A DNA stretch of 64,000 nucleotides from assembly GCA_047967505.1 (NCBI GenBank), contig CM106538.1. One strand, given 5' to 3'. The notes beneath the pieces were generated by a model, which did no database searches, had not been told where the DNA came from, and was given only the letters and a program-made list of their open reading frames with translations. This stretch comes from Dipteris shenzhenensis (lineage: Eukaryota > Polypodiophyta > Polypodiopsida > Gleicheniales). The translations under genes and the position numbers were made by a program. Shown here in pieces: positions 1 to 13,089 of this stretch (the first letter of the stretch is position 1; each line of letters starts with the position of its first letter).

Positions 1-1985
1 TGCTCGACCTATCTTCATTGCAGTGTGCTACTTCCCTCTTGAGTCTTGACATGTCGTCCTATACATGAGAGGTCACTACAGATGGACATAGCCCATATGA
101 GATGATCCATGATAACATCAGAAACTTCTCCAAATAGGGAGACACCCTCCTACTAGGGGATTTCAATGCATAGACAGAAATAGTTAGGTGGGTCTGCTTG
201 ACCTCACAAATGACAGAGATCCACACATAGTCCTAGAGCCAGCTGAGCTCGGGATATTGAGGCATTGTGAATATGCCCCATAGGTGACAGGGTATGGATG
301 ACATCGTCTTCTTGAGCTGGGGGCAATCCATGACTTGATCATCTATAATGGCCTTCATAGAAGGCCATCTTTTGGAAGACTCAGTTGCTTCCCACATGGT
401 GGTGGATCTAGTACAATGGACTATCTACTAGGCCCACTAGACTTTGTCTCACGAATACATGACTATGCCATACCCCCCCCGCTTAGTGAGCTGACCACCC
501 ATACTTGGCCTTCCATATCTCTACCACCAAGCATGTCATAGGGAGAGCTCCCCCCATGCCCACATGTATTCAAATCCACTTTGATTGTGCCCTTGACCCA
601 ATGTATGTGAGTCATATAGCTAGGGAGGTATCGGTCCTACTTGGAGATCATATAGACCTTGCCAATGCCTCCAACACCCTTGTCTTAGTGGAAGAGGATG
701 CTGCTACTAGATCCTTTCTTACGACACGATCCATGTGGATCTGAGATGGGAGGATGCCTCAAAACCCTTGGTACCATGATGAGTGCAAAGAGGTGAGAGC
801 CCACCTCACATAGGAGTGGTCATCTGACATCAGCTGAGGCACATAGGGTCTTTTGATGATTGACACACCATAAGAGGTAGGCCTTCCTCATAGATAGGAT
901 GGATGAGATTGTCAAATATTTTAGAGGAGGAGACCCAATCACTGGGTAGGGGTTTCTATCGGAGGGGAAGCCACCTATTCCCATCACTAACCCAGATGTG
1001 TGGCACACATATGCATGTTCCCTCTATGAGGATCAGATGTAGACACGACCGGATATGTCCTCTATGCATCGGTTGCCACTTGTTCATTGCACAAAATGTA
1101 TGGGCTGCAGTTTGACGATCACACAATCAGAGAGTGCAGGACCATGGGGGCCTATAGACTTATCACTTTGCACATGAATTGGAGGTCCTAGCCCTTGTCC
1201 TAGCAGAGATGTTCAATTGGCTTGTGTGCCATGGCTTCCTACCGGCTTGAAGCACTACCACTATTGTACTAATACACAAAGCTGGAGACCCTATGGAGAT
1301 TGGGAACTACTACACCCTCATGATTGGCCACACTCTGGCCAAGATTTACGGTTCACTTTTAGAGAGGAAGCTTAGCAGTCATATAGAGGCTCGAGGGCAG
1401 TGTCAAGCAGGATTTCAAAGACAACTTTCTACCCTAGATCAATTTTTTACTCTGAGGACTATCATTGAGGAGGCAAGGTCCAGACACCAGAAGGTCTACA
1501 CATGCCTTGTAGACTTTGGAAGGCTTTTGACACTGTCCCATGGTCTCGCATGATTAGGAGACTACACGAGCTACATATTTTAGAGACACTTATATGGGGG
1601 GCGATGAGCCTATATGAGTTAGTCAGAGCCATAGTTCATGTCCCGGGTGGTCTATCGAATTGGGTTGAGAGTATAATTAGGGTGAAGAAGGGCCGCCCCC
1701 TCTCACCGACCCTCTTCAGGCTTTACATTGATGAGATCACTTCCTTCATAGACCGCCTAGGAGGCAAAGGATCACAACTGGCCAATCTCATGATACAGAT
1801 ATTGCTATACTATAATGACATAGTCCTTATCTCACCCTCAGTGGGCGGAGGGACTATAGAGACATTTAGAGGCCCTAGAGATGTTCTGCACAGAGAGAGA
1901 GACCTAACAATCAACCTTGGGAAGACCAAGGTTATGGTCTTCAACACCTCACATGTAGTGCTGCCATAGCCTTAGAGGTGCAATA
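1..1985 (+). mobile_element. Degenerate LINE, copy 1 (endonuclease + RT)
   Basis: Remains of a non-LTR retrotransposon running off the left edge. The endonuclease metal-binding motif GDFNA is readable near 155-175, followed by an in-frame stop. A CFPHGGGSSTMDY block at about 390-425 matches the CFPASGGSSVIDY block of the intact LINE at 18286-21594. Reverse transcriptase follows at 1293-1969, with FDTVPW, a worn GVKQGCPLSP block (KKGRPLSPTLF) and YYND where YADD is expected. Several frameshifts separate these pieces, and the catalytic aspartate pair is damaged, so the copy must be inactive. It belongs to the same broad family as the minus-strand copy at 12.8-17.2 kb. The 3' end is not sharply defined. 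Confidence 0.8.
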
Positions 1986-3189
1986 GACTTCACCTCCTCT
2001 ATGTAAGCCACGTGGAGGATAACCTTTCACCTTGGTTAGGTGAAGGCTAACCCTTGGTCAAAGTTTTCCACATGGCAAAGCCCTTATCCACATGCCACAT
2101 CACCTACCTTGGGTCAAGGTAACTCTAGTATAGTAACCATGGTTAGAGACTAGATAGGGTTGGTTAAGTGAAGTAGACCCAGGGTTAATCGATTGGTCAG
2201 TTTTTTGCCACATGGCAACCTCATCCATGTCATCACTTGCCACATAGGTAGCTCCACCTCACCAATGCCACATCAGCAGCATAGTTAGCATTGACCGTTG
2301 CCAGGCACACACAGTGCTCCATAGGCAGTTCATGTGACCACTCCTGCCACCTCAGCACAGGGCTCCACAAGCATAGTCACTACATGTGACACCCTCACTG
2401 CTGCCACATCATCATTGAGCACATTTGCACTCCTTTTGTCCCTCCACCTAGATCAAGTCGTATCTCTTAATCCAAGAAGAATTTGAGGGCGCTCCAAAAA
2501 GGAAAGTCGCTTGACTTTTTGTCTCTATGCGCTTGTCACATCACGTGCACATTTTGGCACAAGTATTACTCACTTTTGAGCTTCGATGACAAATCCACTT
2601 CCTACATGTTCCTACATGCACATCAACCTCTACATCGACGCATCTGACCCAGCACTTAAAAAGAACAAAAGAAAAGAAATTATTTGATGTTCTTTCATTG
2701 ATCGACAGTTGGTATAGATCTAGACCAAAGTAGACTAGATCGCCATAAAGGGGATGCTTTGAATCTCCCCAAGTTGCCAATCTAAGCCATGCCCAAAATT
2801 CTCGACTAGTACCTACTTGGAGTTAGTCCATACTCTCACATATGGTTTCACATCATCACATTACCTAAAACCTGATGTTCAGACTTCAGAGTGTTCAGAG
2901 GCATTGTTGATTGTTCAGTGGGCAGATAGCATGATTTGATTTCATACATACATGCCATCATTGTAAAGCCTACTTAGCTATTTCACGGCATTGTTCACAT
3001 CATTTCAATCTTGTAAAGCCTCTTGGCTAATCTTGACATCATTTGCCACAAGCCTTGTAATTCAAATTGGATTTTATATATTGTAGTTCTATTTTCACCT
3101 AACAGTTCAGATTTCACTTACTATAGTCACTGTTTTGCAGTTGATTCACATAGAGATTTTCACGACACTTTGAGTACATTTCTTGCACC
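1986..3189. other. No recognisable gene; spacer before copia gag
   Basis: This stretch has no convincing ORF. Words such as CCACATGGCAA and GCCACATC recur between about 2060 and 2420. The last 350 bases precede a copia gag start and could be leader or a worn 5' LTR, but no tRNA primer-binding site was found and no match to the sequence after 7468 was seen. Confidence 0.4.
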
Positions 3190-4240
3190 ATGTCTACTAC
3201 TAGTAACCTTAATCTAGAGGCATTTGCTAAGCTAGACAACCCCAATTACGGCACATGGAAATACCAAATGGAGACCATTATTGTACTTCAGGACAAATGG
3301 GAGTATGTCAATGGATCTACACCTAGACCATTGGATGGTCCAACCACCAGTAGCTCTACTCCACCTATTGTCATAGCACCAGCAGCGGGATCTACAGTGG
3401 GATCTCCAACTACACAAAAAGTTTCTGCACCTGTAGCAGATCGTACCATTGCCTGAGCACAGGCAGAATGGGATAAAAAAGACAAGTACACATATTATCT
3501 AATCAAGCAGATATTTTGCAGCTCTCTACGAGTCCAAGAACACTTCCAAGATTCTCAGAATGAGAAACCAAATCAACAAGATTTTCCACAACATCAGTGA
3601 AACCGGTCATGCTTAAGTACTCAGGAGGATCAAAGATTATAACAATCAACTCGTAGCAGTAGGAGAGACCATGAATCCAACAGAAATTGTTTGAGTCATC
3701 TTGAATGGACTAGGAGAGGGATACAAGAATCTAGTCCAAAGTATTGCCATTTAGCGGCTAATTCTGACATTGGAAGAACTTCAGTCAGTCTTACTTAGTG
3801 AAGAACTCAGGACTCAAGCCATTCAAGCACACAAAGGTCATTCTAATGATCAGGCATTCACAACTTCAGATAGAAGTAGAGGCAGAGGTAGAGGAAGATC
3901 ATTCCAGTGAAGTGGTAATCATCAGCAACAACAAGGTCATCATCAACAAAGTAAGAATCAGCATCAACATCATTCTCAGCAACATCAGAATCAGCAAAAG
4001 AAAATCATTACAATCGAGGAAGATTCCAAGGACGAGGGTTTGCATCCACCACCAACGTGTCAAAGATCCAGTGCAACTACTGTCACAAGTTTGGACACTA
4101 TGAAAGAGATTGCCACAAGAAGCAATATGACCAAGGCGATCAATCCAACAATAATCAAGGGAATTTTTGAGGCAAAGGAAATCATTATGGTGGTGGACAT
4201 TCTAGTCACAGTCATTTTGCAATGAACATGGGAATATGTT
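3190..4240 (+). pseudogene. copia gag (capsid/nucleocapsid), frameshifted
   Basis: The start is the ATG at 3190. The N-terminus contains KLDNPNYGTWKYQME, the usual opening of plant copia Gag (UBN2-type), in which a short leader precedes a W-x-x-x-M core. The first frame stops at about 3455. The rest is readable only in shifted frames: a Gln/Asn/His-rich linker at about 3850-4000 and a CCHC zinc knuckle at 4072-4113 (CNYCHKFGHYERDC). In the family this protein packages the RNA. Here it is broken by at least three frame changes. Confidence 0.8.
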
Positions 4241-4337
4241 TCTTGCAAACGAGAAAATACAACAGACTAATACACTGTACATAGACACTGATTTCAATAC
4301 AAAAGAGGATTTCAGCTATCAAGTCGACCAAGCAAAA

Positions 4338-5444
4338 TAGGATCCTTGGTATATCGACAGCGGTGCATCATCCCACATGACAAATCATCAGGAATGGCTC
4401 ACAGAGTTGAAACCATTAGAAGGTCAAAAGAATATCATCTACTCAGCTGATAATACACCAAATCCAGTTCAAGGGACAGGTGTTATCCCTATGAATAATT
4501 TCACTAGTATGAAAGGATTGGTGAAAGCTGTGCTTTATGTTCCGAAGCTCAACAAAAACCTCTTGTCAGTAGGTCAAATGATGGAACACATCTTTGAGGA
4601 AGATGAATGCACTATCAGAGACAAATCCAAAAGATGTCAGCTAGTAGCAAAAGGTGTCAACGAAGGACGCTTGTACAGAATGCTAGCTACAGTACTAGAT
4701 CATCATGCCATGTCAGCTCAACCGCAACAGATGCCACTATCTGCAAAATGGCACAAGAGATATGGTCATGTCAATTTCAAGTACTTGTTAGATCTTAGGA
4801 ATCAGAATATGGCAATTGGGATTCCAAAGCTACAATTTCTTGGAAAAGTTTACAAAGCATGCTGCTTTGGCAAACAAAAGTGAACCAACTTTGGTAGAAG
4901 TACCTCTCGAGCACGAGGTATTCTTGATTTGATACATATAGATGTATGGGGTTATGCCCAGACCTGCAGCATCAATGGTTCACTTTACTAATTGACTTTC
5001 ATCAACAACTACAGCCAATATTGTTGGGTCTAATTCCTAAAAGAGAAATTTAAAGTGTTTTCCAAATTTCAAGAATTCACAAACATGGTAGAAAACCAGA
5101 TAGGTAGAAAGATCAAAGTTATTAGATCAAATAGAGGAGGTGAATACATGTCTTCAGCATTCATGAACTTTTGCAGAAGTCACAACATTCAAAGACAATT
5201 TACTTGTGCAGATACTCCTCAGCAAAATGCAAGAGCTGAAAGGAAGAATGGTACTTTAGTAGATAGTGCTAGAGCAATGCTTAGTGAGAAGCATCTTTTG
5301 AATCAGTATTGGGTAGAAGCAATAACCACTGCAAACTATTTGCTTAATCGGCTTCCCACCAAACTGATACAAGGTATGACACCTTATGAAGCATTCACTG
5401 GACATAAGTCACACATAAGGCATCTCCGCATATTGGTTGCATAG
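4338..5444 (+). pseudogene. copia protease, GAG-pre-integrase and integrase
   Basis: The aspartic protease active site DSGASSH lies at 4356-4376. Downstream, WHKRYGHVNFKYL is the GAG-pre-integrase zinc-binding start. The integrase core is readable at 5055-5444. Its second catalytic aspartate appears lost: the block reads RSNRGGEY where RSDxGGEY is expected. The glutamate block (ARAERKNG) is kept. Stops between 4883 and 5055 and at 5444 divide the region. The Asp-to-Asn change alone would be expected to abolish strand transfer. Confidence 0.82.
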
Positions 5445-5447
5445 CAT

Positions 5448-7421
5448 ATGCCCATATACATGATGATCATTTGCAAGAAATTGGATGCGAAGTCACACAA
5501 ATGCATCATGGTTGGCTACAGTCAAGAAAGCAAAGGATACAAGTTGTATGATCCCATCAACTGCAAGGTCATTATCTCCAGAGATGTAATATTTGATGAG
5601 GAATCACAATGGAAAACCTCAAACACACAGGAGATAGATGCATCGATTTCATAATCATCTATAGAACAAGTTGATGAAGAAGAGCAAGAATTGCCAGAAA
5701 CACCCCAAGTAGAGCCACAACAGCTCAGACGGTCTACTAGGGAAAGCAAACCTCCATCCAGATTGACATATGCTCAGAAAGGCAAAGCAATTCAAGTTGA
5801 AACCACCAACTATGCTCTTATGACTACCATCATGGCTACAGAAGAGCCAGTGTACTTCGAAGGCACAGTAGACAAGCCAGAATGGCAAACTGCTATGAAT
5901 GAAGAAATGGATGCTTTGTATAAGAATCATACTTGGGAATTATGCGACCTTCCACCAAGAAAGAAGGCCACACAAAACAAATGGGTATACAAAGTGAAGT
6001 ACAATCCAGATGGCAATATTCAAAGATACAAAGCCAAACTAGTTGATGGAGAGAGAGAGAGGGACATTATCCATGGCCCTACCTAGTGTCTTCTTAAAGT
6101 TAGCAATCTGGTCAAAAGAGGAAAAGGATTTGCATAGCAATATGGTCAAGACTATGATGAGACTTATGCTCCAATAGCAAAGATGGATTCCATATGGTTC
6201 TTGATATCACTAGCGACACTTAGCAGATGGAATATGTATCAGCTCAATGTCAAGAATGCATTTCTCAATGGTTATCTAGACGAGGAAGTCTACATGCAAC
6301 AACCAGCAAGTTATGTTGAACCAGAAAAGGAGAATAAGTTATGCTATCTCAAGAAAAGTCTGTACAGCTTAAAGCAAGCACCTAGAAGTTGGTACAATAG
6401 AATTGACAAGTATTTTGCTGATCTGGGATACATGAAGTCCAATGTAGATCATACTCTCTACTACAAATTTCAAGGGGAAGACATTACTATCGCACTTTTG
6501 TACGTAGATGATCTGATTGTGACCAAAAGCAAGGATAGCTTCATCAGAAAACTAAAACAAGATTTATCTGTAGAGTTTGACATGAAAGATCTTGGACTTA
6601 TACACTATTGTCTTGGAATTGAGTTCCAGAGAGATTCAGATAGCACATTCATGAGTCAGCTCAAGTATGTTGACAATCTCCTGAAGAAGTTTCATATGGC
6701 AGATTGCAAGATTGCAGCCACTCCTATGGAACAGAGTTTGAAACTTACTAAAGATTCATAAAAGCCTACAGTCAATGACAGGTACTACAGGCAGCTCATC
6801 AAATCTCTTATATATTTGACTATCACACGACTAGATATTTGTTATGTAGTAATTCACTAGCACAGTTTATGGCAAATCCAAAAGAGTGTCACTGGAATGC
6901 AGCCAAAAGAGTCTTGAGATACATCAGAGGTACAAGACAGTTTGGGATAGAATACAGAGGAAGTCATCCTCGGTTGCATGGATATTGTGACAGTGACTAT
7001 GACGGAGATCATGAGACCATGAGATCGACACATGGATATGCATTTTTCCTTGGTCAAGGGCTATATCATGGTTGTCAAACAAACAACGAACTGTTTCTTT
7101 GTCTTCAACTGAAGCAGAATATAGAGCACTCACACTACAGGTGCATGTGAGGCTATATGGCTTAGAAGACTATTGTCAAAAATAGATTACTTTGATGATT
7201 CAAAGCCAACAACAATATACTGTGATAATCAATCGGCTCATGCATTGGCCACCAATAAACTAGTATATCACTCCAAGACAAAGCACATTGATGTCAGAGA
7301 GCACTTCAACAAAGAAAGAGTGCTACTTGGTGACATCACACTGCAGCATTGTGATAGCAAAGAGAATGTTGCAGACATATTTACCAAACCACTCGGTAAA
7401 GTGCTTTTTGAGAAACACTGA
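5448..7421 (+). pseudogene. copia reverse transcriptase and RNase H
   Basis: The RT domain starts near 5880 (EWQTAMNEEMDAL, then NKWVYKVKYNPDG). The palm motif YVDDLIV is intact at about 6500-6520, followed by DMKDLGLIHYCLGIE, a copia signature. RNase H is readable at 6839-7421 with CDSDYDGD and a DNQSAHALATN block, ending in ENVADIFTKPL. Frame breaks occur near 5650, 6086-6183, 6761-6839 and 7150-7173. This is the best-preserved part of the element. It would copy RNA to cDNA in an active relative. Confidence 0.85.
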
Positions 7422-7460
7422 CTAGCTCTTGGTTTGACGCAGAGGAAGGACATTCCCATC

Positions 7461-7940
7461 AAAGGGGTGTGATGGAATGTCATGTTTAGTCCTTCTTTGA
7501 TTCCTCAAAATCATCATCTTGAGGGAAGGCCTACTTCATGAGGTTGCTCTTGAGGGAAGGTGTTGAGAGTTCACCTTCAACATCATGTTATCATGTGTGC
7601 ATAGCACCATCATGTGATCATATCTGCATAGCACTAACCCAATAGAGTGCTATAAAGGAAAGGGTTAGATGCCCTAGTTGTAACCCTAAATGGGTTTGTA
7701 TATATTCTACATTTTCAACTAAATCTAGTGTACAATTAGTCATTTGTGGTGTGCTCTCTAGCTGTGCCCTCTCTCCTCATCTCCACTCTTCTCCTCTCCC
7801 CTCTTCATATTTTGTCAATGTTTTGCCTAGAAAATTCAGATGCCAAAAAATCATTTTTCATGACATTTGACAAATTCAAATTAATTAAGTAGAGCTTAGT
7901 TGAGGAAAGGTAAATACTTGATTAAAGAGACAGTAGACTC
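7461..7940 (+). other. Polypurine tract and possible 3' LTR of copia copy 1
   Basis: AAAGGGG at 7461-7467 is followed by TGTGATGG, the usual arrangement of a polypurine tract and LTR start. The following 450 bases carry a TATAAAGG-like box near 7650 and a run of CTCTCC at 7760-7805. No 5' partner was found, so the LTR end is not fixed. Confidence 0.4.
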
Positions 7941-7962
7941 TAATTTCTTCTAAAATCTATAT

Positions 7963-8115
7963 CTAAGAGTGTGGTTAAGCCTAACCTAGACTAGCCTAGC
8001 CTTCTTATAAAGTGTAGTTTAGCCTAACCTAGACTAAGAGTGTGGTTAAGCCTAACCTAGACTAACCTAGACTAGCCTAGCCTTCTTATAAAGTGTAGTT
8101 TAGCCTAACCTAGCG
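7963..8115. repeat. Tandem duplication, about 71-bp unit
   Basis: The segment starting CTAAGAGTGTGGTTAAGCCT at 7963 recurs at 8034. The second unit has a small internal expansion of the CTAACCTAGA word. Nothing coding is seen. A GA-rich stretch follows to about 8170. Confidence 0.8.
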
Positions 8116-8170
8116 CACGAGGAGAGAGAGGAGAGGACAACAGGGAGAGAAAGGAGAGAGAGGAAACGAG

Positions 8171-10489
8171 GTTCAAAGCACATTATTAGGGGCTAAGGAG
8201 GGGCGATGGGGGAGGGTCTGGGGGCTTGGACTACAAAAGATAGGCATGGTTGCCAAGCCCACTACCATTCCAACGCCTAAATATCTTACGTACCCATTCA
8301 TGTTAGATCAACCTTGATCCAGAAACCCCAAACAAGGATATGAATGTCCCAATGATTCAATGACAAACTTCATAGAAAAAGCACAATGACGACTACATCA
8401 AAGGAATTATTGAGTAGAAGCATGCCTGAAGCATGCTTCTAGCATAAGCAACAGAAATCTTAGCCCTAAGATAGCAAACGAAGTGATTAATAGTTGTCAT
8501 AAGGTGGATTCAAATAATCCAATTACCCAAGCTACTTGATCACAAATTTATAACTTAGATACTCTCCTAGAAAAAAAAAACATTCTCAAAGGAGACTAAC
8601 CGCAAAGTTCATGCTTTGAATGGGGAGTCATTAAAAGCTCCATGATCAACAAAATCTTTGGAAAACCATGATTAAAACTCATAGTGGGCATTATGCTAGT
8701 AGCAAAGATTGCATAGATTGATTTGCCTTCTTAAAATATCATGGGATGCAAAAGAGGAAAGGATGGTGCTGTGAGGGCCAGCATTGTAAAAGGTTTGACT
8801 ATGGTGGGCAGCATCACATTCTTCAAGAAGGAGGAGGGTGTTGGAGGAAAGATCTAGCTCCATGGATTTGGGGTAGATGAGACAGCATGCTATAGGCTAC
8901 ACAAGGAGGGATTAGGTTAATTATTTCATTATGGTAGCTAGCTTGGCGGAAAGCTTTCCTTTGGTGAGCCCTCATAAAGCCACGTGTCATAATTATACAT
9001 GTTGATCAACACATTATATTTAGGGCTTAGATCATTCCGTGGCTAACTTGTATAAAACATCTAAAAAGAGACCCTCATTGTATCGTAAGGCATCGAAACT
9101 CATGCACTAGAAACCAACATTTAGATGCCTTCTCACCATGGTGGCTTCGTAGATCACACTCATGAATGCACATTCCTATCACTCCACATGTAAACCTATG
9201 GGGAGGGATCATCATCCGATTCAAGTTCCTCATCATTTTTCTCACTTGCTTCAATGTCCAACGGCAAGGGGTTCACAAGTATGGGGTTCCTTTTAACAAG
9301 GGGAGGGGCAAATTTATTTTGAAAAGTATGATCCTAGAAGAGAAAAATGAGGTGTTGCTACCCTGTTTCCCTCAGGAGAAGAGACTATAAGGGGAAGACA
9401 TGTTCTCTCTAGAGATTGAAGAGAAAAATCCCTACTACCTATTTAGGAGTCCATCGGAGGAGACACACCCACATCAAAGTTGTAGAGAACAAACTGGGTC
9501 CTCAAATCAAGAGCGAAGGTAGATCGGTTGTTGTTAACTTTGTGAAAGCAAAGAAGATGTGGGATGTCCAAGTCATACTAGCATAAGCAACACGGATTTC
9601 CTTGCTTAGGGAGAAGAAACTATAAGGAAAGACATATTTTGTGAGGAGCTTAAAGAAGAAAAAGGTCTACTACACTGTTAAGGGGGCCATTAGGGGAGGC
9701 ACACCCACACCACAACCACGTGGAGAATGAATGGGACGATAGACTCATGAGCGCAAGTGGATTGGTTGGTCAGTACCCAAAAGTAAAGAAGATGTGGACT
9801 ATCACCTTATATTGGAAAAAGCAATGAGGACCTCATAAAAACACTGACTTGGTCCTTTATAGTCTCATCACAACCTAGCTATTGTAGGCTTGCACATACA
9901 TCCTATTAAAATAGGCACCAAAAGCAATGAATGCATCAAAAAATATTGAGTTCTAAGGAAGGAAGTTTTTGAATCCATATTTAGTTGGTGAAATTGCAGC
10001 CATAGGTTGTGATTGTGGGACCAGGGGATGATGGCAAAAATTAATGTGGCAAGCTCTGCTTCACAAAGCACATAAGGACTGATCAAGAGCAATGGAGGAG
10101 TAGTTGGATGATCCGATCGGATATGGAAGACCAAAATGTTAAATTTTGGTGGTTCAGATTAGGCGTTCGAATTTGGTACTTGAAATAAGGGTGCTTTTGA
10201 ACAGGCTTTTGAGAAGGGGCAAAGACAAGGAAGGTAGGAAAATTAAAGTTGAGATGCTAGTGGCTTTTGAGGGGGGCCAAGACAAGAAAGGCATGCAAAT
10301 TGAAGGTGAGATGCCACTATATACACATGCTAGTACTAATGCATGACTTATAGGAGATGGTTACACATAGATAAACAAGCACAGCCTAGGAACCTGCAAC
10401 ATTGGAACATCCTTAAACTACTGGGTGAGAAACTACAGCTTGGAGAGGGGTCTCAAAAGTGGGGTTGAACAACATGGGAGAGGGATGGA
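8171..10489. other. No recognisable gene
   Basis: There are scattered short ORFs only. Around 9360-9800 the words GGGGAAGACAT, GGAGAAGAAACTATAAGGAAAGACAT and GAGGCACACCCACA each occur twice about 240 bases apart, which suggests an old imperfect duplication (about 9350-9490 and 9600-9730). No domain, RNA or mobile-element hallmark was found. Confidence 0.4.
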
Positions 10490-10735
10490 TCTTGGGAATT
10501 ACACGTGTATTCCATATCACATGATTAGTGACTAAAATGATCAAATCTTATCAGATGTCTCTAAAGAGATTTTTTTTTAATAAAACAATCAAATCTTGGA
10601 AAGGCTTGGGTGTTTAAGGCAAGAGAATACTGGGGTCTCTGGAACTACATATGTGTTCCATATCACATGATTAGTGACTAAAACAATCAGATCTTGAAAA
10701 GGTTGGGGTGTTTAAGGCAGGATCATATTGGGTGA
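10490..10735. repeat. Imperfect tandem duplication, about 135-bp unit
   Basis: The phrase TTCCATATCACATGATTAGT occurs near 10511 and again near 10658, each followed by GACTAAAA and AATCTT. The phrase GGGGTGTTTAAGGCA (or GGGTGTTTAAGGCA) follows in both units. Divergence is visible, so the duplication is not recent. Confidence 0.7.
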
Positions 10736-10814
10736 TGAGCAGGTGGGAGGATCAAAATAGGCAAAGAGGGTGGCTTGGGCAAGAAAGGGAGAGACAAATA
10801 GACATATCTAAATC

Positions 10815-10823
10815 TATATATAT

Positions 10824-10886
<63 letters not shown>

Positions 10887-10887
10887 T

Positions 10888-10949
<62 letters not shown>

Positions 10950-10980
10950 ACACTATATATATATATATATATATATATAT
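10815..10980. repeat. Compound microsatellite (TA)n-(CA)n-(CATA)n-(CA)n-(TA)n
   Basis: Dinucleotide and tetranucleotide runs are arranged almost symmetrically. TA blocks sit at both ends, long CA blocks lie inside them, and a CATA block is at the centre. ORFs of Cys-Val or Thr-His type across it are artefacts of the repeat. Confidence 0.95.
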
Positions 10981-11122
10981 GAATAGGGTGTTTTGATACA
11001 CCTTCTATTTTGAAGATGTTTTTCCATGTTTGCAAAACAATAAGTGAAAGAAATCTACGTGACTAGTGCGTGCAAGGTATTCATTTTTTGAATTGCAATA
11101 TGAATACGAGAACACTTGCCTA

Positions 11123-11345
11123 TTGACATTTAGGTGATATGTTAGTATCTTAACCATCCACTATTTTTCACTCAAGACTTCTTTGAGACTCTAATATACA
11201 CAACTTTCTCAAATGTGACACTCAGGGAAGGGCTTGTTCCCTTGGATTATAATTCTTGGGGGAGGGAAGTGCACCCCTTCCTACCCACACAATGTCTAGT
11301 TATATTATTTATTATCATACAAATATATTTACATGCTTGTTTTTA
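11123..11345 (+). repeat. Dispersed repeat R1, copy 1
   Basis: This starts at ATTGACATTTAGGT and contains CAGGGAAGGGCTTGTTCCCT, then a GGGAAGTGC block and a TTATTATCATACAAATAT tail. The same series of blocks, diverged, occurs at 54037-54260. There is no coding content. The family is not recognised. The GGGAAGGG-TTCCC pair could form a small hairpin. Confidence 0.65.
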
Positions 11346-12535
11346 GGAAATGTCCAAACTTTATCCTCTTTCCTTTTCCAATATCTACTTGCTCAATCTA
11401 AATTCATGTACTTTTGTGTCTTGAGGTGCTCATGATAGGGCATAAGCAATCGTTTTCTCAGCATATACCTCTACTTACTTCTTAGCCAGGTATTTTCCTC
11501 CAACATTATTCTTAACAATAATAAAAAGTCACAATTTTTGAACAAGGGAACATTCACTCGAATAACGATTCTCAAAATCATATGCTAGCTATGCTATTTC
11601 ACTTTTATTCTTACTTTACATTGGTTGATTTTGAATGTGGAAATAATCACTAGGTTTGCATCTTGTAATAAGTTTGATAGGTGTATGCTTAGCTATCATG
11701 AGGACGTAGAAGATTATCTGGAGATGGTGCTAGCTGCTGCAAGGAGGACACTCGACAAGATGCAACACAAATTAGAGCTGTCAGCAATAAGGTGGATCTT
11801 TCTAGAAACAATTCTAGAAGATTGGAATAACAATTGCTCGCAACGCATTAAGAGAGTGTAATTTTGGACATCATGTGCAAAGCAAGAAACTTGTGCAATC
11901 TAGAGGTTGGATACAATCAAACTTACTCCCTCCTTATTGCTTTTAAGAAATCTTATGGAGAGCTAAGAGTAGGTATGCTTTGTAGGGCATGCATATCACA
12001 CCCATTTCAAAAGCTATACTCTGCTCCATATGATCCCAACTACATACAATCCATTCTTTATGCAAACATCTTTCACATGCAAATGTTGGTGGTATTGGAT
12101 GTAAGTCTAAATATAACAAGAGTATGTGGTAATTAGCAGTAGGACAGTTGACAGCGATATCATTATTGGATAATCTTCTAATTTTTTAAGAATTTATGAT
12201 AGTGACAGAGCACATCCCCATTCTTTCTTCTCCCTTTATTTTCATCCTTAGGAAACCTACCCACCCTAGTTTTTGGGGCATTAACTATTTCATTTTTGGG
12301 GAGAGGCATGCCATTAATTAGTTCTTTTTTGGGGGGGTACTAATTTATTAGGGAGGACATATTTTCTATTCACCTATCAAAGGGGGGAGATATTCCTATG
12401 AAGGCGGGACATAATGATTGGGAGGTTGAGCAAAATTGTAGGGGCCTTTTCCAAGTGGTAGATAAAGCCAATGAGTAGGGCAAGAGAACCCTCCAAGCTG
12501 GGGTTTACTGAGCTTAGGTGAATACTATTGTAGAA
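11346..12535. other. No recognisable gene
   Basis: AT-rich DNA with two short ORFs (11625-11861 and 11864-12136) that show no motif. G runs occur near 12290-12340. Confidence 0.35.
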
Positions 12536-12540
12536 GCAAG

Positions 12541-12785
12541 TAATTTTGAGAAAGGTCTCTGACTAAAGATGAGTTGTAGGATGCTCTCAAAGAGATGAAA
12601 CTGGACTAATTTCCATGCCTTGGTGGGGAATTTTGGGATATTGTCAAAAAGGATTTGTTTGCTATGCTTATTATCACTTGTAAAAGAGGAGTAGCCTCAA
12701 AGGATGTGTATGTAAAGTCTAGTTAATCTTTTCCCAAAAAAGCCAAGTAGGCTCATAGTGGGGGACTATCGAGGCAGTTGAAGGT
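12541..12785 (+). pseudogene. Fragment of an L1-type LINE reverse transcriptase
   Basis: Translated from 12541, the frame gives LTKDEL, DALKEMKLD, FPCLGGEFWDIVKKDL and then FPKKAK followed by a shifted GDYRG. This order matches the N-terminal part of plant L1-type RT (LT.EEL..AL..M..GKSPG, then P KK.....DYRPISL). Four stops and a frameshift make it dead. It ends where the minus-strand LINE copy 2 begins, which may mean one inserted into or beside the other. Confidence 0.6.
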
Positions 12786-13089
12786 GCATGGCGACTCGTA
12801 GAGCCTTCTGGCTCCTACATAAGCGAATGGGCGTGACGGTTATCTTCTCTGTCGATGCCGACCTGCATGGTGGTAGCTCTCTGATGAGAGTCAGTTAGTC
12901 CCACAGTCACCTGTAACCTCTCGAATCTCCCCCACTTGTTTTTTAATAGGTTGCTCTCCCAGAAGGGTACTACATACATGGCTTTCGGCCTCACCAATGT
13001 ATTAAAAAGCCATCCCTTCATTGGGGGTCATCGAAATGTGCTTAGAAGCACTGTCTCTCTAGTTAAGCTATAGCTCCCTACCCTCGTGT

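Larger units (their letters stand above)
3190..7469 (+). mobile_element. Degenerate Ty1/copia retrotransposon, copy 1
   Basis: A copia element in standard order: gag with zinc knuckle, protease, GAG-pre-integrase, integrase, reverse transcriptase, RNase H. Stops and frameshifts break the single polyprotein into at least eight pieces. A polypurine tract (AAAGGGG, 7461-7467) is followed by TGTGATGGAATG, a plausible 3' LTR start. No primer-binding site and no matching 5' LTR were found, so the element is either 5'-truncated or its LTRs have diverged beyond recognition by eye. It cannot move on its own. Confidence 0.88.

Noticed and set aside
10708-11035. Thr-His and Cys-Val rich ORFs on both strands
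   Set aside because: They are translations of the CA/TA microsatellite.
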